Assembly: GCF_047730085.1 (NCBI RefSeq)
Contig: NZ_CP159830.1
Span: 2,108,001 to 2,172,000 of the forward strand
Reading direction: 5' to 3'
Origin: Njordibacter sp937773555
Lineage (GTDB): Bacteria; Pseudomonadota; Gammaproteobacteria; Pseudomonadales; Balneatricaceae
Length of the DNA stretch: 64,000 bases
Shown here: positions 24,221 to 32,586 of the stretch, one piece after another
How the letters are laid out: every line of letters starts with the position of its first letter
Position numbering within the stretch: the first letter of the stretch is position 1
Position numbers and translations under genes: made by a program
Notes under the pieces: model-generated
The model's database searches: none
What the model saw: only the letters and a program-made list of their open reading frames with translations
Told to the model about the DNA's origin: nothing

Positions 24221-26120
24221 CGTTTTCAGCCCCCTCTTTAGCTTTAGTCTTAGACTGAGCACCCAAAATGCTCAAATCAAAGAGCTTACGGGCTAACGGT
24301 GCGGCAGCGGAACTACCACCACCGCCGTTTTCAATAATCACTGCTATTGCAATAACTGGGTCTTTGGCCGGCGCCCAACCAATGTATAGTCCGTGATCTC
24401 GGAACCGTTCAGCAATAGTTGCAGCATCATAAGTGCTATCTTGTTTAATGCCTAACACTTGTGCAGTTCCTGTTTTTCCTGCCATTTTATAACTACTTTC
24501 AGCGCCACTACGTCGGCCCGTACCTTTTTTACCATGCATAACATCAATCATTGCATTGTGAATCTTATTCCAATCACTACTGCGCTCTAGGGCAACATCG
24601 CTAGGTTGCTTAGGGTCATTGCGACCTATATCGCTGACCTTTTCCACAGGTTGATCGTTAATAGCTTTAATCATTCTAATTTGATGCCATTTGCCTTTGT
24701 TGGCAAGGACCATAGCCATGGTTGCTAGCTGAGTTGGCGTAGCCGATAAAAAGCCTTGGCCAATGCCTAGGTTTAACGAATCTCCAGGGAACCACGAGGC
24801 GCTTCGATTTATGCGCTTCCATTGCTGAGTGGGCAGAACAGCTTTGGTCGCTTCGGGTTGATCAGCAATTGTCACCTGTCCTAAGCCAAATTGAGCAAGA
24901 TACTTGGTCATCGGGTCATTGCCCATTATATGAGCAATGGCATAATAATAGGTGTCTACAGATTCAACGATAGACTTGTGCATGTCAACTTGACCATGCC
25001 CACCTTCTTTCCAATCACGATAAAGCCGCCCACCTTCGGTGAGTTGATAATACCCAGGGTCCCATAAGGAGTATTTGCGAGATATAATACCTGAATCCAT
25101 GCCGGCAATGGCCATCACTGGTTTTACCGTTGAGGCTGGGGGATAACGGCCCCGAAGTGCACGGTTGAACAGGGGCAAATCGTCAGAACCTCTTAAGGCT
25201 TGATAGTTAGCATTGCTAATACCCGTAACAAATTGATTGGCGCCATAGCTTGGCGCGCTGGCCATTGCTAGCACACCCCCTGTTTTAGGATCAATCGCCA
25301 CGATTGCGCCTCGTTTGCCCTCTAACAACTTGGCTGCGGCCTGCTGTAATTGCGCATCTAAAAATAGGGTGATATTTTTTCCTGGCACCGGCTCAAAGCG
25401 GTCTAACACCTGCAGTACTCGACCTCTGGCGTTAGTTTCTACAGTTTGGTACCCCACATTACCGTGTAACTCAGTTTCATAAAAACGTTCTACACCCAAT
25501 TTGCCCACATGATGAGTAGCGCTGTAGTTAGCACTGTCTAGTTTGGCAAGCTCACGGTCGTTAATACGGCCCACATAACCTAGGGCATGGACAAAGCCTT
25601 TATCCAACGGGTAAAAACGCACTAGCTCAGGCACAATTCTTACACCAGGAAGACGGTGTTGATTAACAGTGATTTGGGCAATTTCTGTTGGGTTCAACTG
25701 AAAGCGCAATGCCACGGGACTGTGGGGCCTGCGGGGTTGATTTAAACGACGGTTAAAGCGCTTTACGTCGTTTTGATCGATGGAGACAACTTGAGCCAGT
25801 TCAGCTAAAACATTATCAATACCTCGCCTGCCTCCTATGAGCTGTTCAGGCACTAAGGTTAAACTATGGCTGGCACGATTGCCTGCTAACAAAGCGCCGT
25901 TAGTGTCATAGATTAATCCCCGGGTAGGAGCGATAGCTTGTAATTGTTGGCGATTGTCATCTGACTCTGTGGCATAGCGCTCATATTGCCAAACTTGCAA
26001 ATAAACTAAACGCGAGACAAGTCCCACAAAGACAATGACAATTACTAGAAGAGCCCACCAAAGACGCGCCCTAAACTGACTGACTTCTTGGCGCTGAGTA
26101 TCCATTTTTGACCAAGGCAT
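24213..26120 (-). CDS. mrdA: Penicillin-binding protein 2 (elongation transpeptidase)
   Basis: The monofunctional transpeptidase of the elongasome, 635 residues. An N-terminal cytoplasmic tail and one membrane helix (LWWALLVIVIVFVGLVSRLVY) precede the PBP dimerisation domain. The transpeptidase has SxxK at PASTVKP (Ser330), SxD in VESVDTYYY, and KTG in MAGKTGTAQV. The serine falls at the same number as in the Escherichia coli enzyme, which favours the start at 26120 over ATG 26105, although no ribosome site is obvious for either. It overlaps rodA by eight bases. rlmH lies 11 bases upstream. Confidence 0.96.
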   Translation of the reverse strand: MPWSKMDTQRQEVSQFRARLWWALLVIVIVFVGLVSRLVYLQVWQYERYATESDDNRQQLQAIAPTRGLIYDTNGALLAGNRASHSLTLVPEQLIGGRRGIDNVLAELAQVVSIDQNDVKRFNRRLNQPRRPHSPVALRFQLNPTEIAQITVNQHRLPGVRIVPELVRFYPLDKGFVHALGYVGRINDRELAKLDSANYSATHHVGKLGVERFYETELHGNVGYQTVETNARGRVLQVLDRFEPVPGKNITLFLDAQLQQAAAKLLEGKRGAIVAIDPKTGGVLAMASAPSYGANQFVTGISNANYQALRGSDDLPLFNRALRGRYPPASTVKPVMAIAGMDSGIISRKYSLWDPGYYQLTEGGRLYRDWKEGGHGQVDMHKSIVESVDTYYYAIAHIMGNDPMTKYLAQFGLGQVTIADQPEATKAVLPTQQWKRINRSASWFPGDSLNLGIGQGFLSATPTQLATMAMVLANKGKWHQIRMIKAINDQPVEKVSDIGRNDPKQPSDVALERSSDWNKIHNAMIDVMHGKKGTGRRSGAESSYKMAGKTGTAQVLGIKQDSTYDAATIAERFRDHGLYIGWAPAKDPVIAIAVIIENGGGGSSAAAPLARKLFDLSILGAQSKTKAKEGAENDG

Positions 26121-26131
26121 AATAAGGTCAG

Positions 26132-26599
26132 TTACTTGTGGTAGGGGTGATTATTGAGCAAACTCCAAGCACGGTAAATTTGCTCAGCGAGTAACACTCG
26201 TACTAAAGGGTGAGGCAACGTAAGTGGCGATAACGACCAACGTTGATCTGCTTTTGCCACACAGGTTTGGCATAACCCATCTGGCCCACCCACTAGCAAA
26301 GTGACGTTGCGACCGCCCATACGCCAATCGCCACATTGTTTAGCCAATTGCTCAGTACTCCAGGGAGTACCCAGCACATCTAAAGCAATCACGTGATCTT
26401 GGGCTGGGATAGAAGCCAGCATTTGCTCTCCTTCTTTAGCAATAGCGCGCTTTAAATCTGCCCCTTTGCCACGAAAACCTAAGCTCAATTCGTGTAGCTG
26501 AAGTTGCATGTCACTTGGCATCCGACGAGCGTATTCGTCATAACCTTGAATGACCCAAGTAGGCATTTTCGTGCCTACTGCTAGCAACTTAATTTTCAT
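26132..26599 (-). CDS. rlmH: 23S rRNA (pseudouridine1915-N3)-methyltransferase RlmH
   Basis: A SPOUT-class methyltransferase that modifies pseudouridine 1915 in helix 69 of the large ribosomal subunit. At 155 residues it is exactly family length. Signatures are KIKLLAVGTKMPTWV at the start, the LLVGGPDGL knot loop, and the terminal WSLLNNHPYHK. It abuts rsfS with no intergenic base, in the conserved nadD-rsfS-rlmH-mrdA-rodA order. Nothing unusual. Confidence 0.98.
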   Translation of the reverse strand: MKIKLLAVGTKMPTWVIQGYDEYARRMPSDMQLQLHELSLGFRGKGADLKRAIAKEGEQMLASIPAQDHVIALDVLGTPWSTEQLAKQCGDWRMGGRNVTLLVGGPDGLCQTCVAKADQRWSLSPLTLPHPLVRVLLAEQIYRAWSLLNNHPYHK

Positions 26600-26968
26600 C
26601 TATACGCGAGGCTCTACGGCACTCGATAAATTTTCCTTCAGCGCTGGGTTCCACAAACGCTCAAGGTCATAAAATTCACGGGCTTCCACTTGCATCACGT
26701 GAACAACAACGTCACCAAGGTCTGATAATACCCAATCGCCACTCATTTCACCTTCAATGCCTAAGGGTATAACACCTTTTTGTTTGGCTTGGAATGACAC
26801 TTCATCTGCTAGCGATTTTACATGCCGGTTGGATGTGCCAGTAGCAATCACCATGTAGTCAGTTACGTTTGATAAGCCACGTACATCTAACTGCACAATA
26901 TCTTTGCCCTTCATATCGGTTAAGGCGCTGGTGATTAGTTTTAATAAGTCTTCAATGGGCATAGCCAT
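26600..26968 (-). CDS. rsfS: Ribosomal silencing factor RsfS
   Basis: A 122-residue member of the RsfS/Iojap family, which binds ribosomal protein uL14 and blocks subunit joining in starved cells. The family core is visible: DIVQLDVRGLSNVTDYMVIATGTSNRHVKSLADEV in order, followed by EGEMSGDWVLSDLGDVVVHVM and EAREFYDLERLW. It sits between nadD (18 bases away) and rlmH. Length and motifs are ordinary. Confidence 0.97.
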   Translation of the reverse strand: MAMPIEDLLKLITSALTDMKGKDIVQLDVRGLSNVTDYMVIATGTSNRHVKSLADEVSFQAKQKGVIPLGIEGEMSGDWVLSDLGDVVVHVMQVEAREFYDLERLWNPALKENLSSAVEPRV

Positions 26969-26986
26969 AATTCGTGTTCCAAAAAT

Positions 26987-27664
26987 CTAATTAATGCCAT
27001 ATAGGCTTTGGCTTGCAATGTATTGTGACACTGCAGGCGCTAATTCTGTTGCGCTTGGTTTATGACCTAGGCGCAGTTGCTGCCGTATCTGTGTTGCAGA
27101 TACGGGATGTTGCCCTAATTTCAGGTGGGCTACCTGACCAGATGGTGAAGCCAGCAAGAGCTTAGCCTCATCCACTTTGTGAGTTGCATACCAAGTAAGC
27201 AACTCAGGATCTTGTGGCCAAAGACTTGCAGGCCGAGTAAGCACTAACACGTGCCCGTAATTTAGTAATTCTTGCCATTGGTACCATTGCTTTAACCCTG
27301 CAAACGCATCCATTCCCATGCACCATATTAACGGTTTAACAGGGCCTATTTCTTGCCTTACTTCTGCCATAGTTAGCACACTATAGCTTGGTCCTTGGCG
27401 TGTGACCTCACGGGTGTCCATGGCTAATTCGTCATGGGCCTCGATAGCCAGAGATAACATCTTCACCCTTTGATGCGTCGTTGCTTCTGGGCTTGTTCTA
27501 TGGGCAGGTTGGCTATTGGGCAGCAGCTGCACGGGTTGCACACCCAAGTAATGACTCAGTTCAATAGCCGACGCCACATGGCCTTGGTGTATCGGGTCAA
27601 ATGTGCCACCCCACAGCACCTTAACTAAGGCTGCAGGGCTTGAATTAAGTTCGGGTATGGCCAT
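26987..27664 (-). CDS. nadD: Nicotinate-nucleotide adenylyltransferase
   Basis: Joins nicotinate mononucleotide and ATP to make deamido-NAD. The nucleotidyltransferase motif VLWGGTFDPIHQGH and the C-terminal ISxTxxR-like VSATQIRQQL are present. I chose ATG 27664, giving 225 residues; another in-frame ATG lies five codons earlier. Either start lies inside the end of proA, an overlap of 20 to 35 bases, so translation is coupled to proA. It heads the rsfS-rlmH-mrdA-rodA run. In many relatives holA directly precedes nadD; here holA is 19 kb away on the other strand. Confidence 0.94.
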   Translation of the reverse strand: MAIPELNSSPAALVKVLWGGTFDPIHQGHVASAIELSHYLGVQPVQLLPNSQPAHRTSPEATTHQRVKMLSLAIEAHDELAMDTREVTRQGPSYSVLTMAEVRQEIGPVKPLIWCMGMDAFAGLKQWYQWQELLNYGHVLVLTRPASLWPQDPELLTWYATHKVDEAKLLLASPSGQVAHLKLGQHPVSATQIRQQLRLGHKPSATELAPAVSQYIASQSLYGIN

Positions 27665-28913
27665 CACCAAAAACCACATACTTTTGTGATGTTAAGCCTT
27701 CTAAGCCAACCGGTCCCCGGGCGTGTATCTTGTCTGTAGAAATGCCAATTTCTGCACCAAGGCCGTATTCAAAACCGTCTGCAAAAGCGGTAGATGCGTT
27801 AATCATCACCGAGCTTGAGTCGACACGCGCCATAAAATCGCGAGCTTTGGTGTAATTTTCACTGACAATAGCATCTGTATGATGAGAGCCATAGGCATTA
27901 ATGTGTTTGATAGCTGCTTCCATGTCTGTGACAACTTTAATAGACAACACAGGTGCTAAGTATTCGGTGTACCAATCATCTTCTGTAGCAGCAACAGTGG
28001 TACCTTGGTAGCTGCCAACCAGCCTCATAGCTTTTGGGCACAGGCGCAACTCAATATCAAATTCCTGTAAACCTTGAGCCAGCGCAGGGAGTAACTCATC
28101 TGCGCGGGACTCGGCAATTAATAACGACTCCAAAGCATTGCAGACACCATAGCGCCTAGTTTTGGCATTAATGACAATATTAATGGCCTTAGTGGCATCT
28201 GCATGTTCATCAATATACACATGACAGTTACCATCTAAATGTTTAATCACAGGAATACGAGCTTCTGCACTCACTCGTTTAATCAGGCCCTTGCCACCAC
28301 GAGGCACGATGACGTCAACAAATTCCGTCAGAGTAATCAACTCGCCTACGGCAGCGCGGTCTGTCGTTTCAATCACTTGCACCGCTGCTGCGGGCAAACC
28401 TGCCGCAAGCAGGCCTTGCTTCACGCACTGGGCGATGGCTTGGTTGGAATGAGTGGCCTCTGACCCCCCCCTTAAAATGGCAGCATTACCAGATTTAATA
28501 CATAAACTAGCTGCATCGACCGTTACGTTAGGGCGCGATTCATAAATAATCCCCACCACGCCTAAAGGCACACGCATTTTACCGAGTTGAATACCAGACG
28601 GACGGAAGCTCATTTCTGAGATTTCTCCCACCGGGTCTGCAAGCGCTGCAACCTGACGCAAACCTACCATCATGGCGTCAATGCCCTCGTCTGAAACCCT
28701 CAGGCGGTCTAACATAGCGTTATCTAAACCATTATTTCGGCCGGCTAGTAAATCTTTTTCATTTGCTGCAATTAAGCCAGATCTAGAGGCATCTAAGGCG
28801 TTCGCCATAGCGATAAGAGCATTATTTTTTACCAAGGTAGGTGCTGTGGCCAAAACCGTGGAAGCGGCTTTAGCTTGGGACCCTAATTGCTGCATGTAAT
28901 CAGCGACTGACAT
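27645..28913 (-). CDS. proA: Gamma-glutamyl phosphate reductase
   Basis: The second step of proline synthesis, reducing gamma-glutamyl phosphate to glutamate semialdehyde with NADPH. The 422 residues show the aldehyde-dehydrogenase fold with the catalytic Cys in RYGVCNALESLL and the nucleotide-site block VPLGVVGIIYESRPNVT. GGSEATHSN and the terminal GPVGLEGLTSQKYVV also match. It overlaps nadD. The glutamate 5-kinase that supplies its substrate is not adjacent; a kinase of unusual type lies at 38147. Proline is degraded by PutA, encoded at 50 kb. Confidence 0.97.
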   Translation of the reverse strand: MSVADYMQQLGSQAKAASTVLATAPTLVKNNALIAMANALDASRSGLIAANEKDLLAGRNNGLDNAMLDRLRVSDEGIDAMMVGLRQVAALADPVGEISEMSFRPSGIQLGKMRVPLGVVGIIYESRPNVTVDAASLCIKSGNAAILRGGSEATHSNQAIAQCVKQGLLAAGLPAAAVQVIETTDRAAVGELITLTEFVDVIVPRGGKGLIKRVSAEARIPVIKHLDGNCHVYIDEHADATKAINIVINAKTRRYGVCNALESLLIAESRADELLPALAQGLQEFDIELRLCPKAMRLVGSYQGTTVAATEDDWYTEYLAPVLSIKVVTDMEAAIKHINAYGSHHTDAIVSENYTKARDFMARVDSSSVMINASTAFADGFEYGLGAEIGISTDKIHARGPVGLEGLTSQKYVVFGDGHTRT

Positions 28914-29013
28914 GATAAAAATCTCTTAAAAAAATGTAACAATACTTGCGCGAACATTATAGCCCAAATTGAACCTAAATAGAGGAAAAACCAGAGCTAT
29001 TACTGGAATTTTT

Positions 29014-29655
29014 CTATTCTCCCCATGCCGGCACTAAGGTCTGCGGCAAACCCAGTTGAGACATAATTCGCGCCACCACAAAATCCACCATATCTGCCAC
29101 AGTTTGCGGCCTATTATAAAACCCAGGGCTGGCAGGAATAACCACCGCACTCATTCGGGTTAATTTGAGCATATGCTCAAGATGAATCTCTGAATAAGGC
29201 GCCTCTCGAGGCACTAAAATTAATTTACGACGTTCTTTTAAATGCACATCAGCAGCACGCTCAATTAAATTATTACTTGAGCCACAAGCAATTGCTGATA
29301 AGCTGCCCGTGCTGCATGGGCACACCACCATTGCGTCACCACCACCAGAGCCCGATGCTACTGGAGCCATCCATTGCTGCTTGGCAAACACCCGTAACTG
29401 CCCCGTTTCTGCACCATACAATTCACTAAAAAAGGCTTGCATTGCCGATGTGGCCGAAGGCACTTTAAGGTCTGTTTCTGTTGCCAATACCACCTGCGCT
29501 GCTGAAGAAACCATCAGCGACACCTCGCACTTTGCTGCCAAGAGGCACTGCAACAAGCGCAAACCGTACTGCACGCCTGAAGCACCAGTAATAGCCAAGG
29601 TCACCTTGTAGGGTCTTTCTGTTGGAGATGGCGTTTTACCAGCTGTTTGATTCAT
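29014..29655 (-). CDS. ubiX: Flavin prenyltransferase UbiX
   Basis: Makes prenylated FMN, the cofactor for UbiD decarboxylase in ubiquinone synthesis. The 213-residue protein has the N-terminal ITGASGVQYGLRLL flavin site, then VVCPCSTGSLSAIACGSSNNLIERAADV in order, and LVPREAPYSEIHLEHM with the dimethylallyl-phosphate site. PASPGFYNRPQTVADMVDFVVARI ends the core. It stands between proA and fbp, with its own promoter region shared divergently with fbp. No oddities seen. Confidence 0.97.
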   Translation of the reverse strand: MNQTAGKTPSPTERPYKVTLAITGASGVQYGLRLLQCLLAAKCEVSLMVSSAAQVVLATETDLKVPSATSAMQAFFSELYGAETGQLRVFAKQQWMAPVASGSGGGDAMVVCPCSTGSLSAIACGSSNNLIERAADVHLKERRKLILVPREAPYSEIHLEHMLKLTRMSAVVIPASPGFYNRPQTVADMVDFVVARIMSQLGLPQTLVPAWGE

Positions 29656-29808
29656 AATCGTGTGTATAAGGTGAGTTTCATCGTTATTGTACCAGCTAAA
29701 GGCTCATAAGCTACCACCCACTACTGACACAAACTCACATAACTTTGCCATAGCGCAAAAGCGGGTCACATTAGACTTAAGCCGCAAGACTTTTTGTAGT
29801 AAGTATCA

Positions 29809-29814
29809 TATAAT
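29809..29814 (+). promoter_or_regulatory. Candidate -10 element for fbp
   Basis: A perfect TATAAT lies 25 bases before the fbp start. A -35 match at 17 bp spacing is poor (AAGACT), so an activator or an extended promoter may be needed. The implied leader is about 18 bases. Confidence 0.35.
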
Positions 29815-29838
29815 TGCGCCCAACTTTTATGCGCTATA

Positions 29839-30828
29839 ATGGACGTCCCTAAAAATCTCATGCTGAGCCTCAATCAAGCCTTTGAGCAATCCCAAGTTGA
29901 CCCCCAACTTGTCTCCGTAGTTGACTCTATAACCATCACCTGTAAAAACATTGCCGAGCGCCTTCGTGGCGGTGCTTTAAGCGGTCTATATGGATCTGCT
30001 GAGCAAGAAAACGTGCAAGGTGAAATACAGAAAAAACTAGATGTCATTTCTAACGACTTACTCAAGCAGGCCCTACTGGCTAACCGCAACGTTGCTGGCA
30101 TCGCTTCTGAAGAAGAAGAACAGGCGATTGCAGGCAATGCAGAAGGCCAGTACCTGGTCACTTTTGACCCATTAGATGGCAGCTCCAACATAGATGTTAA
30201 CGTTACGGTGGGTACCATTTTTTCCGTGTTAGCGTTGCCAGAAAACTGCACCCAAGTGACTACTGATACGTTTTTGCAGGCAGGCCGCAAACAGATAGCT
30301 GCAGGTTATGTTCTTTACGGCCCTTCAGTAATTCTTGCAATTACTACAGGTAACGGTGTGGCTATGTATAACTTGGGCTCAGATGGTGTTTTTTACCAAA
30401 CTGAAGACCAAATCCAAGTACCTGAAACCACAGAAGAATTTGCTATTAACATGTCTAACCAACGTTTTTGGCAAGCCCCCATGCAAAACTACGTCAATGA
30501 TTTATTGCTTGGCGAAAAAGGCCCTCTAGGCAAACGTTTTAACATGCGCTGGATTGCTTCCATGGTGGCTGAAGTTCACCGCATTTTGACCCGTGGTGGT
30601 ATATTTATGTACCCCTATGACAGCCGAGACCCAAGTAAAGCGGGTAAGCTACGCTTAATGTATGAAGGCAACCCCATGAGTTTCCTTATTGAGCAAGCAG
30701 GCGGCGCCTCTAGTGATACTCAAAAACCCATTATGGACGTAGAACCTAACCATATTCACCAGCGTGTGCCAGTGATTTTAGGCTCTAAGGAAGAGGTTGA
30801 GCGAGTTAATCGCTATCACCAAACCTAA
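29839..30828 (+). CDS. fbp: Fructose-1,6-bisphosphatase class I
   Basis: Hydrolyses fructose 1,6-bisphosphate in gluconeogenesis. The 329 residues include the metal-site motif DPLDGSSNIDVNVTVGTIFSV, GIASEEEEQAI near residue 95, and the sugar-phosphate segment GGIFMYPYDSRDPSKAGKLRLMYE in order. LIEQAGGASSD is the usual C-terminal signature. No strong ribosome site precedes ATG 29839; a second ATG seven codons later is an alternative. ppa follows on the same strand after 67 bases, a pairing often seen in gammaproteobacteria. Gluconeogenic growth on amino acids fits the window's catabolic gene set. Confidence 0.97.
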   Translation: MDVPKNLMLSLNQAFEQSQVDPQLVSVVDSITITCKNIAERLRGGALSGLYGSAEQENVQGEIQKKLDVISNDLLKQALLANRNVAGIASEEEEQAIAGNAEGQYLVTFDPLDGSSNIDVNVTVGTIFSVLALPENCTQVTTDTFLQAGRKQIAAGYVLYGPSVILAITTGNGVAMYNLGSDGVFYQTEDQIQVPETTEEFAINMSNQRFWQAPMQNYVNDLLLGEKGPLGKRFNMRWIASMVAEVHRILTRGGIFMYPYDSRDPSKAGKLRLMYEGNPMSFLIEQAGGASSDTQKPIMDVEPNHIHQRVPVILGSKEEVERVNRYHQT

Positions 30829-30895
30829 TGGCCACATTAGGCTGTGCATTAGTTAACATACTATCTATTAACCATTATTAGGATCAGACTAGATC

Positions 30896-31423
30896 ATGAG
30901 CTACCAAAACATCCCAGCGGGTAAAGATTTACCTCACGACATTTATGTTGTCATTGAAATTCCAGCCAACAGCAGCCCTGTTAAGTACGAAATTGACAAA
31001 GATGCTGACGCTTTATTTGTTGACCGCTTTATGGCTTCACCGATGTTTTATCCAGCCAACTATGGCTATATAAACAACACACTGGCAGACGATGGCGACG
31101 CCTTAGACGTCTTAGTTGTAACGCCTTATCCTGTAGTGCCGGGTAGTGTTATCCGTTGCCGCCCCGTAGGTGTTTTAAACATGACAGATGAAGCTGGTGA
31201 AGACGCCAAGCTATTGGCTGTCCCTCATGAGAAGCTAACTCAAGCATACAACGACGTACAAGACATTACCGACTTGCCAGAAATGCTACGCAACCAGATC
31301 AAAGAATTCTTTGAAAACTATAAGAACCTAGAAAAAGGCAAGTGGGTTAAGGTTGAAAGTTGGGAAGGTGTAGAGTCTGCCAAGGCTAAAATCCAAGTGG
31401 CTGCAGCCGCATACAAAAGCTAA
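30896..31423 (+). CDS. ppa: Inorganic pyrophosphatase (family I)
   Basis: Hydrolyses pyrophosphate and so drives biosynthetic reactions forward. The 175 residues match family I soluble enzymes: YEIDKDADALFVDRF, then FYPANYGYINNTLADDGDALDVLV with the metal-binding Asp triad, then EDAKLLAVPHEKL. FENYKNLEKGKWVKVESW closes the C-terminus. AGGATC lies upstream of ATG 30896. A strong hairpin follows the stop at 31433. Nothing unusual. Confidence 0.98.
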   Translation: MSYQNIPAGKDLPHDIYVVIEIPANSSPVKYEIDKDADALFVDRFMASPMFYPANYGYINNTLADDGDALDVLVVTPYPVVPGSVIRCRPVGVLNMTDEAGEDAKLLAVPHEKLTQAYNDVQDITDLPEMLRNQIKEFFENYKNLEKGKWVKVESWEGVESAKAKIQVAAAAYKS

Positions 31424-31432
31424 CCAGTGCGA

Positions 31433-31464
31433 GTTTGCCCCATTGAAATATCAATGGGGCAAAC
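31433..31464. terminator. Bidirectional hairpin between ppa and DUF2333 gene
   Basis: A perfect 14-bp stem, GTTTGCCCCATTGA with its complement, around a four-base AATA loop. It fills the 48-base gap between two convergent genes. The following T-run is short, so efficiency is uncertain, but position and stability fit a shared terminator. Confidence 0.75.
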
Positions 31465-31471
31465 TGTTAAC

Positions 31472-32482
31472 TTAACCCTGAGTTAACAACCCTCTTAAGT
31501 CTATAATACCTGCATTGGCCCGAGCTATATACGACGCCATAACTAACGAGTGGTTCGCCACTAGGCCGAATCCTGAGCCATTCATCACCATAGGGCTCCA
31601 TAAAGTTTCTTGAGTCGACTCTAATTCCCGAATAATCTGCCGCAAACTCACCAGGGCATTTTTCTTTTCTAACACTGACTTGAAGTCTACTTCAATAGCG
31701 CGTAACAACTGAATCAATGCCCAACTGGCACCACGTGCTTCATAAAATACATCATCTATTTCTGACCAAGGCGTTTTAATTTCTAACTCACTTGCAGTAC
31801 TAGTGGACTGCGTTGCTTCAGCATCTCCTGCCAGATCTGTATTTAAACGTTTTTGACCAACGCTAGCACTAAGGCGCTGCGACAAACTACCCAATCGGGT
31901 TTCTACATCGCCTAACCAGCGCGTCAAATTATCTGCCCGGGCATAAAACTGTGCCTTACTTTGCTGGCCATCAGATAGCCTGTCCAAATAACGCGTGAGC
32001 GCATTAACACCCGTGCGATACTCTCCTTCACTTGACGGCAACATCCAGCTTTCACTATCAAAATTAAATTGTGGCTCTGCAACAGCCAAATCCATATCTT
32101 CTGTGGATTGAGATTGAGAACGACTAAAATCTTTTCGCATAGCACGAGATAAATCACGCACTTGAATCAGCACTCCATATTCCCAATTAGGGATGTTATC
32201 CATCCAAACGCCTGGCAAGGAAACATCATTTGAAAGGTAACCGCCAGGCTTATCTAATAGGGTATTGGCAAGGTGCAATAAAGCCTTTGTTGTCGCTTCA
32301 CCAATGACTGTTTGGGCACTAGGTGGTTGCGAAACATCTGGCTCGCTATTCCAATAGAAGCCTAACACTGATGCCATTAATGCATAAGCTAATAAAACAG
32401 TGCCAACAGCCTTGAGTACCCAGTGACTGCCATCCACATAATCTTCTTTTAGATTGCGTAATCCCTGCTTGATGTTAAGCAT
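31472..32482 (-). CDS. DUF2333 family membrane-anchored protein
   Basis: A 336-residue protein with one N-terminal membrane helix (VLKAVGTVLLAYALMASVLGFYW, about residues 23-45) and a long, helix-rich periplasmic part. The order NEPD-like loop, LLDKPGGYLSNDVSLPGVWMDN, then WEYGVLIQVRDLSRAMRKDFSRSQSQS matches the DUF2333 family of gammaproteobacteria. The family has no established function. It stands alone between ppa (convergent) and the repeat lipoprotein gene upstream on the same strand. A coiled-coil-like stretch is likely around residues 170-215. Confidence 0.8.
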   Translation of the reverse strand: MLNIKQGLRNLKEDYVDGSHWVLKAVGTVLLAYALMASVLGFYWNSEPDVSQPPSAQTVIGEATTKALLHLANTLLDKPGGYLSNDVSLPGVWMDNIPNWEYGVLIQVRDLSRAMRKDFSRSQSQSTEDMDLAVAEPQFNFDSESWMLPSSEGEYRTGVNALTRYLDRLSDGQQSKAQFYARADNLTRWLGDVETRLGSLSQRLSASVGQKRLNTDLAGDAEATQSTSTASELEIKTPWSEIDDVFYEARGASWALIQLLRAIEVDFKSVLEKKNALVSLRQIIRELESTQETLWSPMVMNGSGFGLVANHSLVMASYIARANAGIIDLRGLLTQG

Positions 32483-32586
32483 TACTAATTCCCTTGTGTT
32501 TTGCTGGGTGTTTTACCCTGCATATAGCGGGGTATAGTCTTTCATATGCCACTTAACATAGCCAGTAGAGCATCACTTTTAAGGTG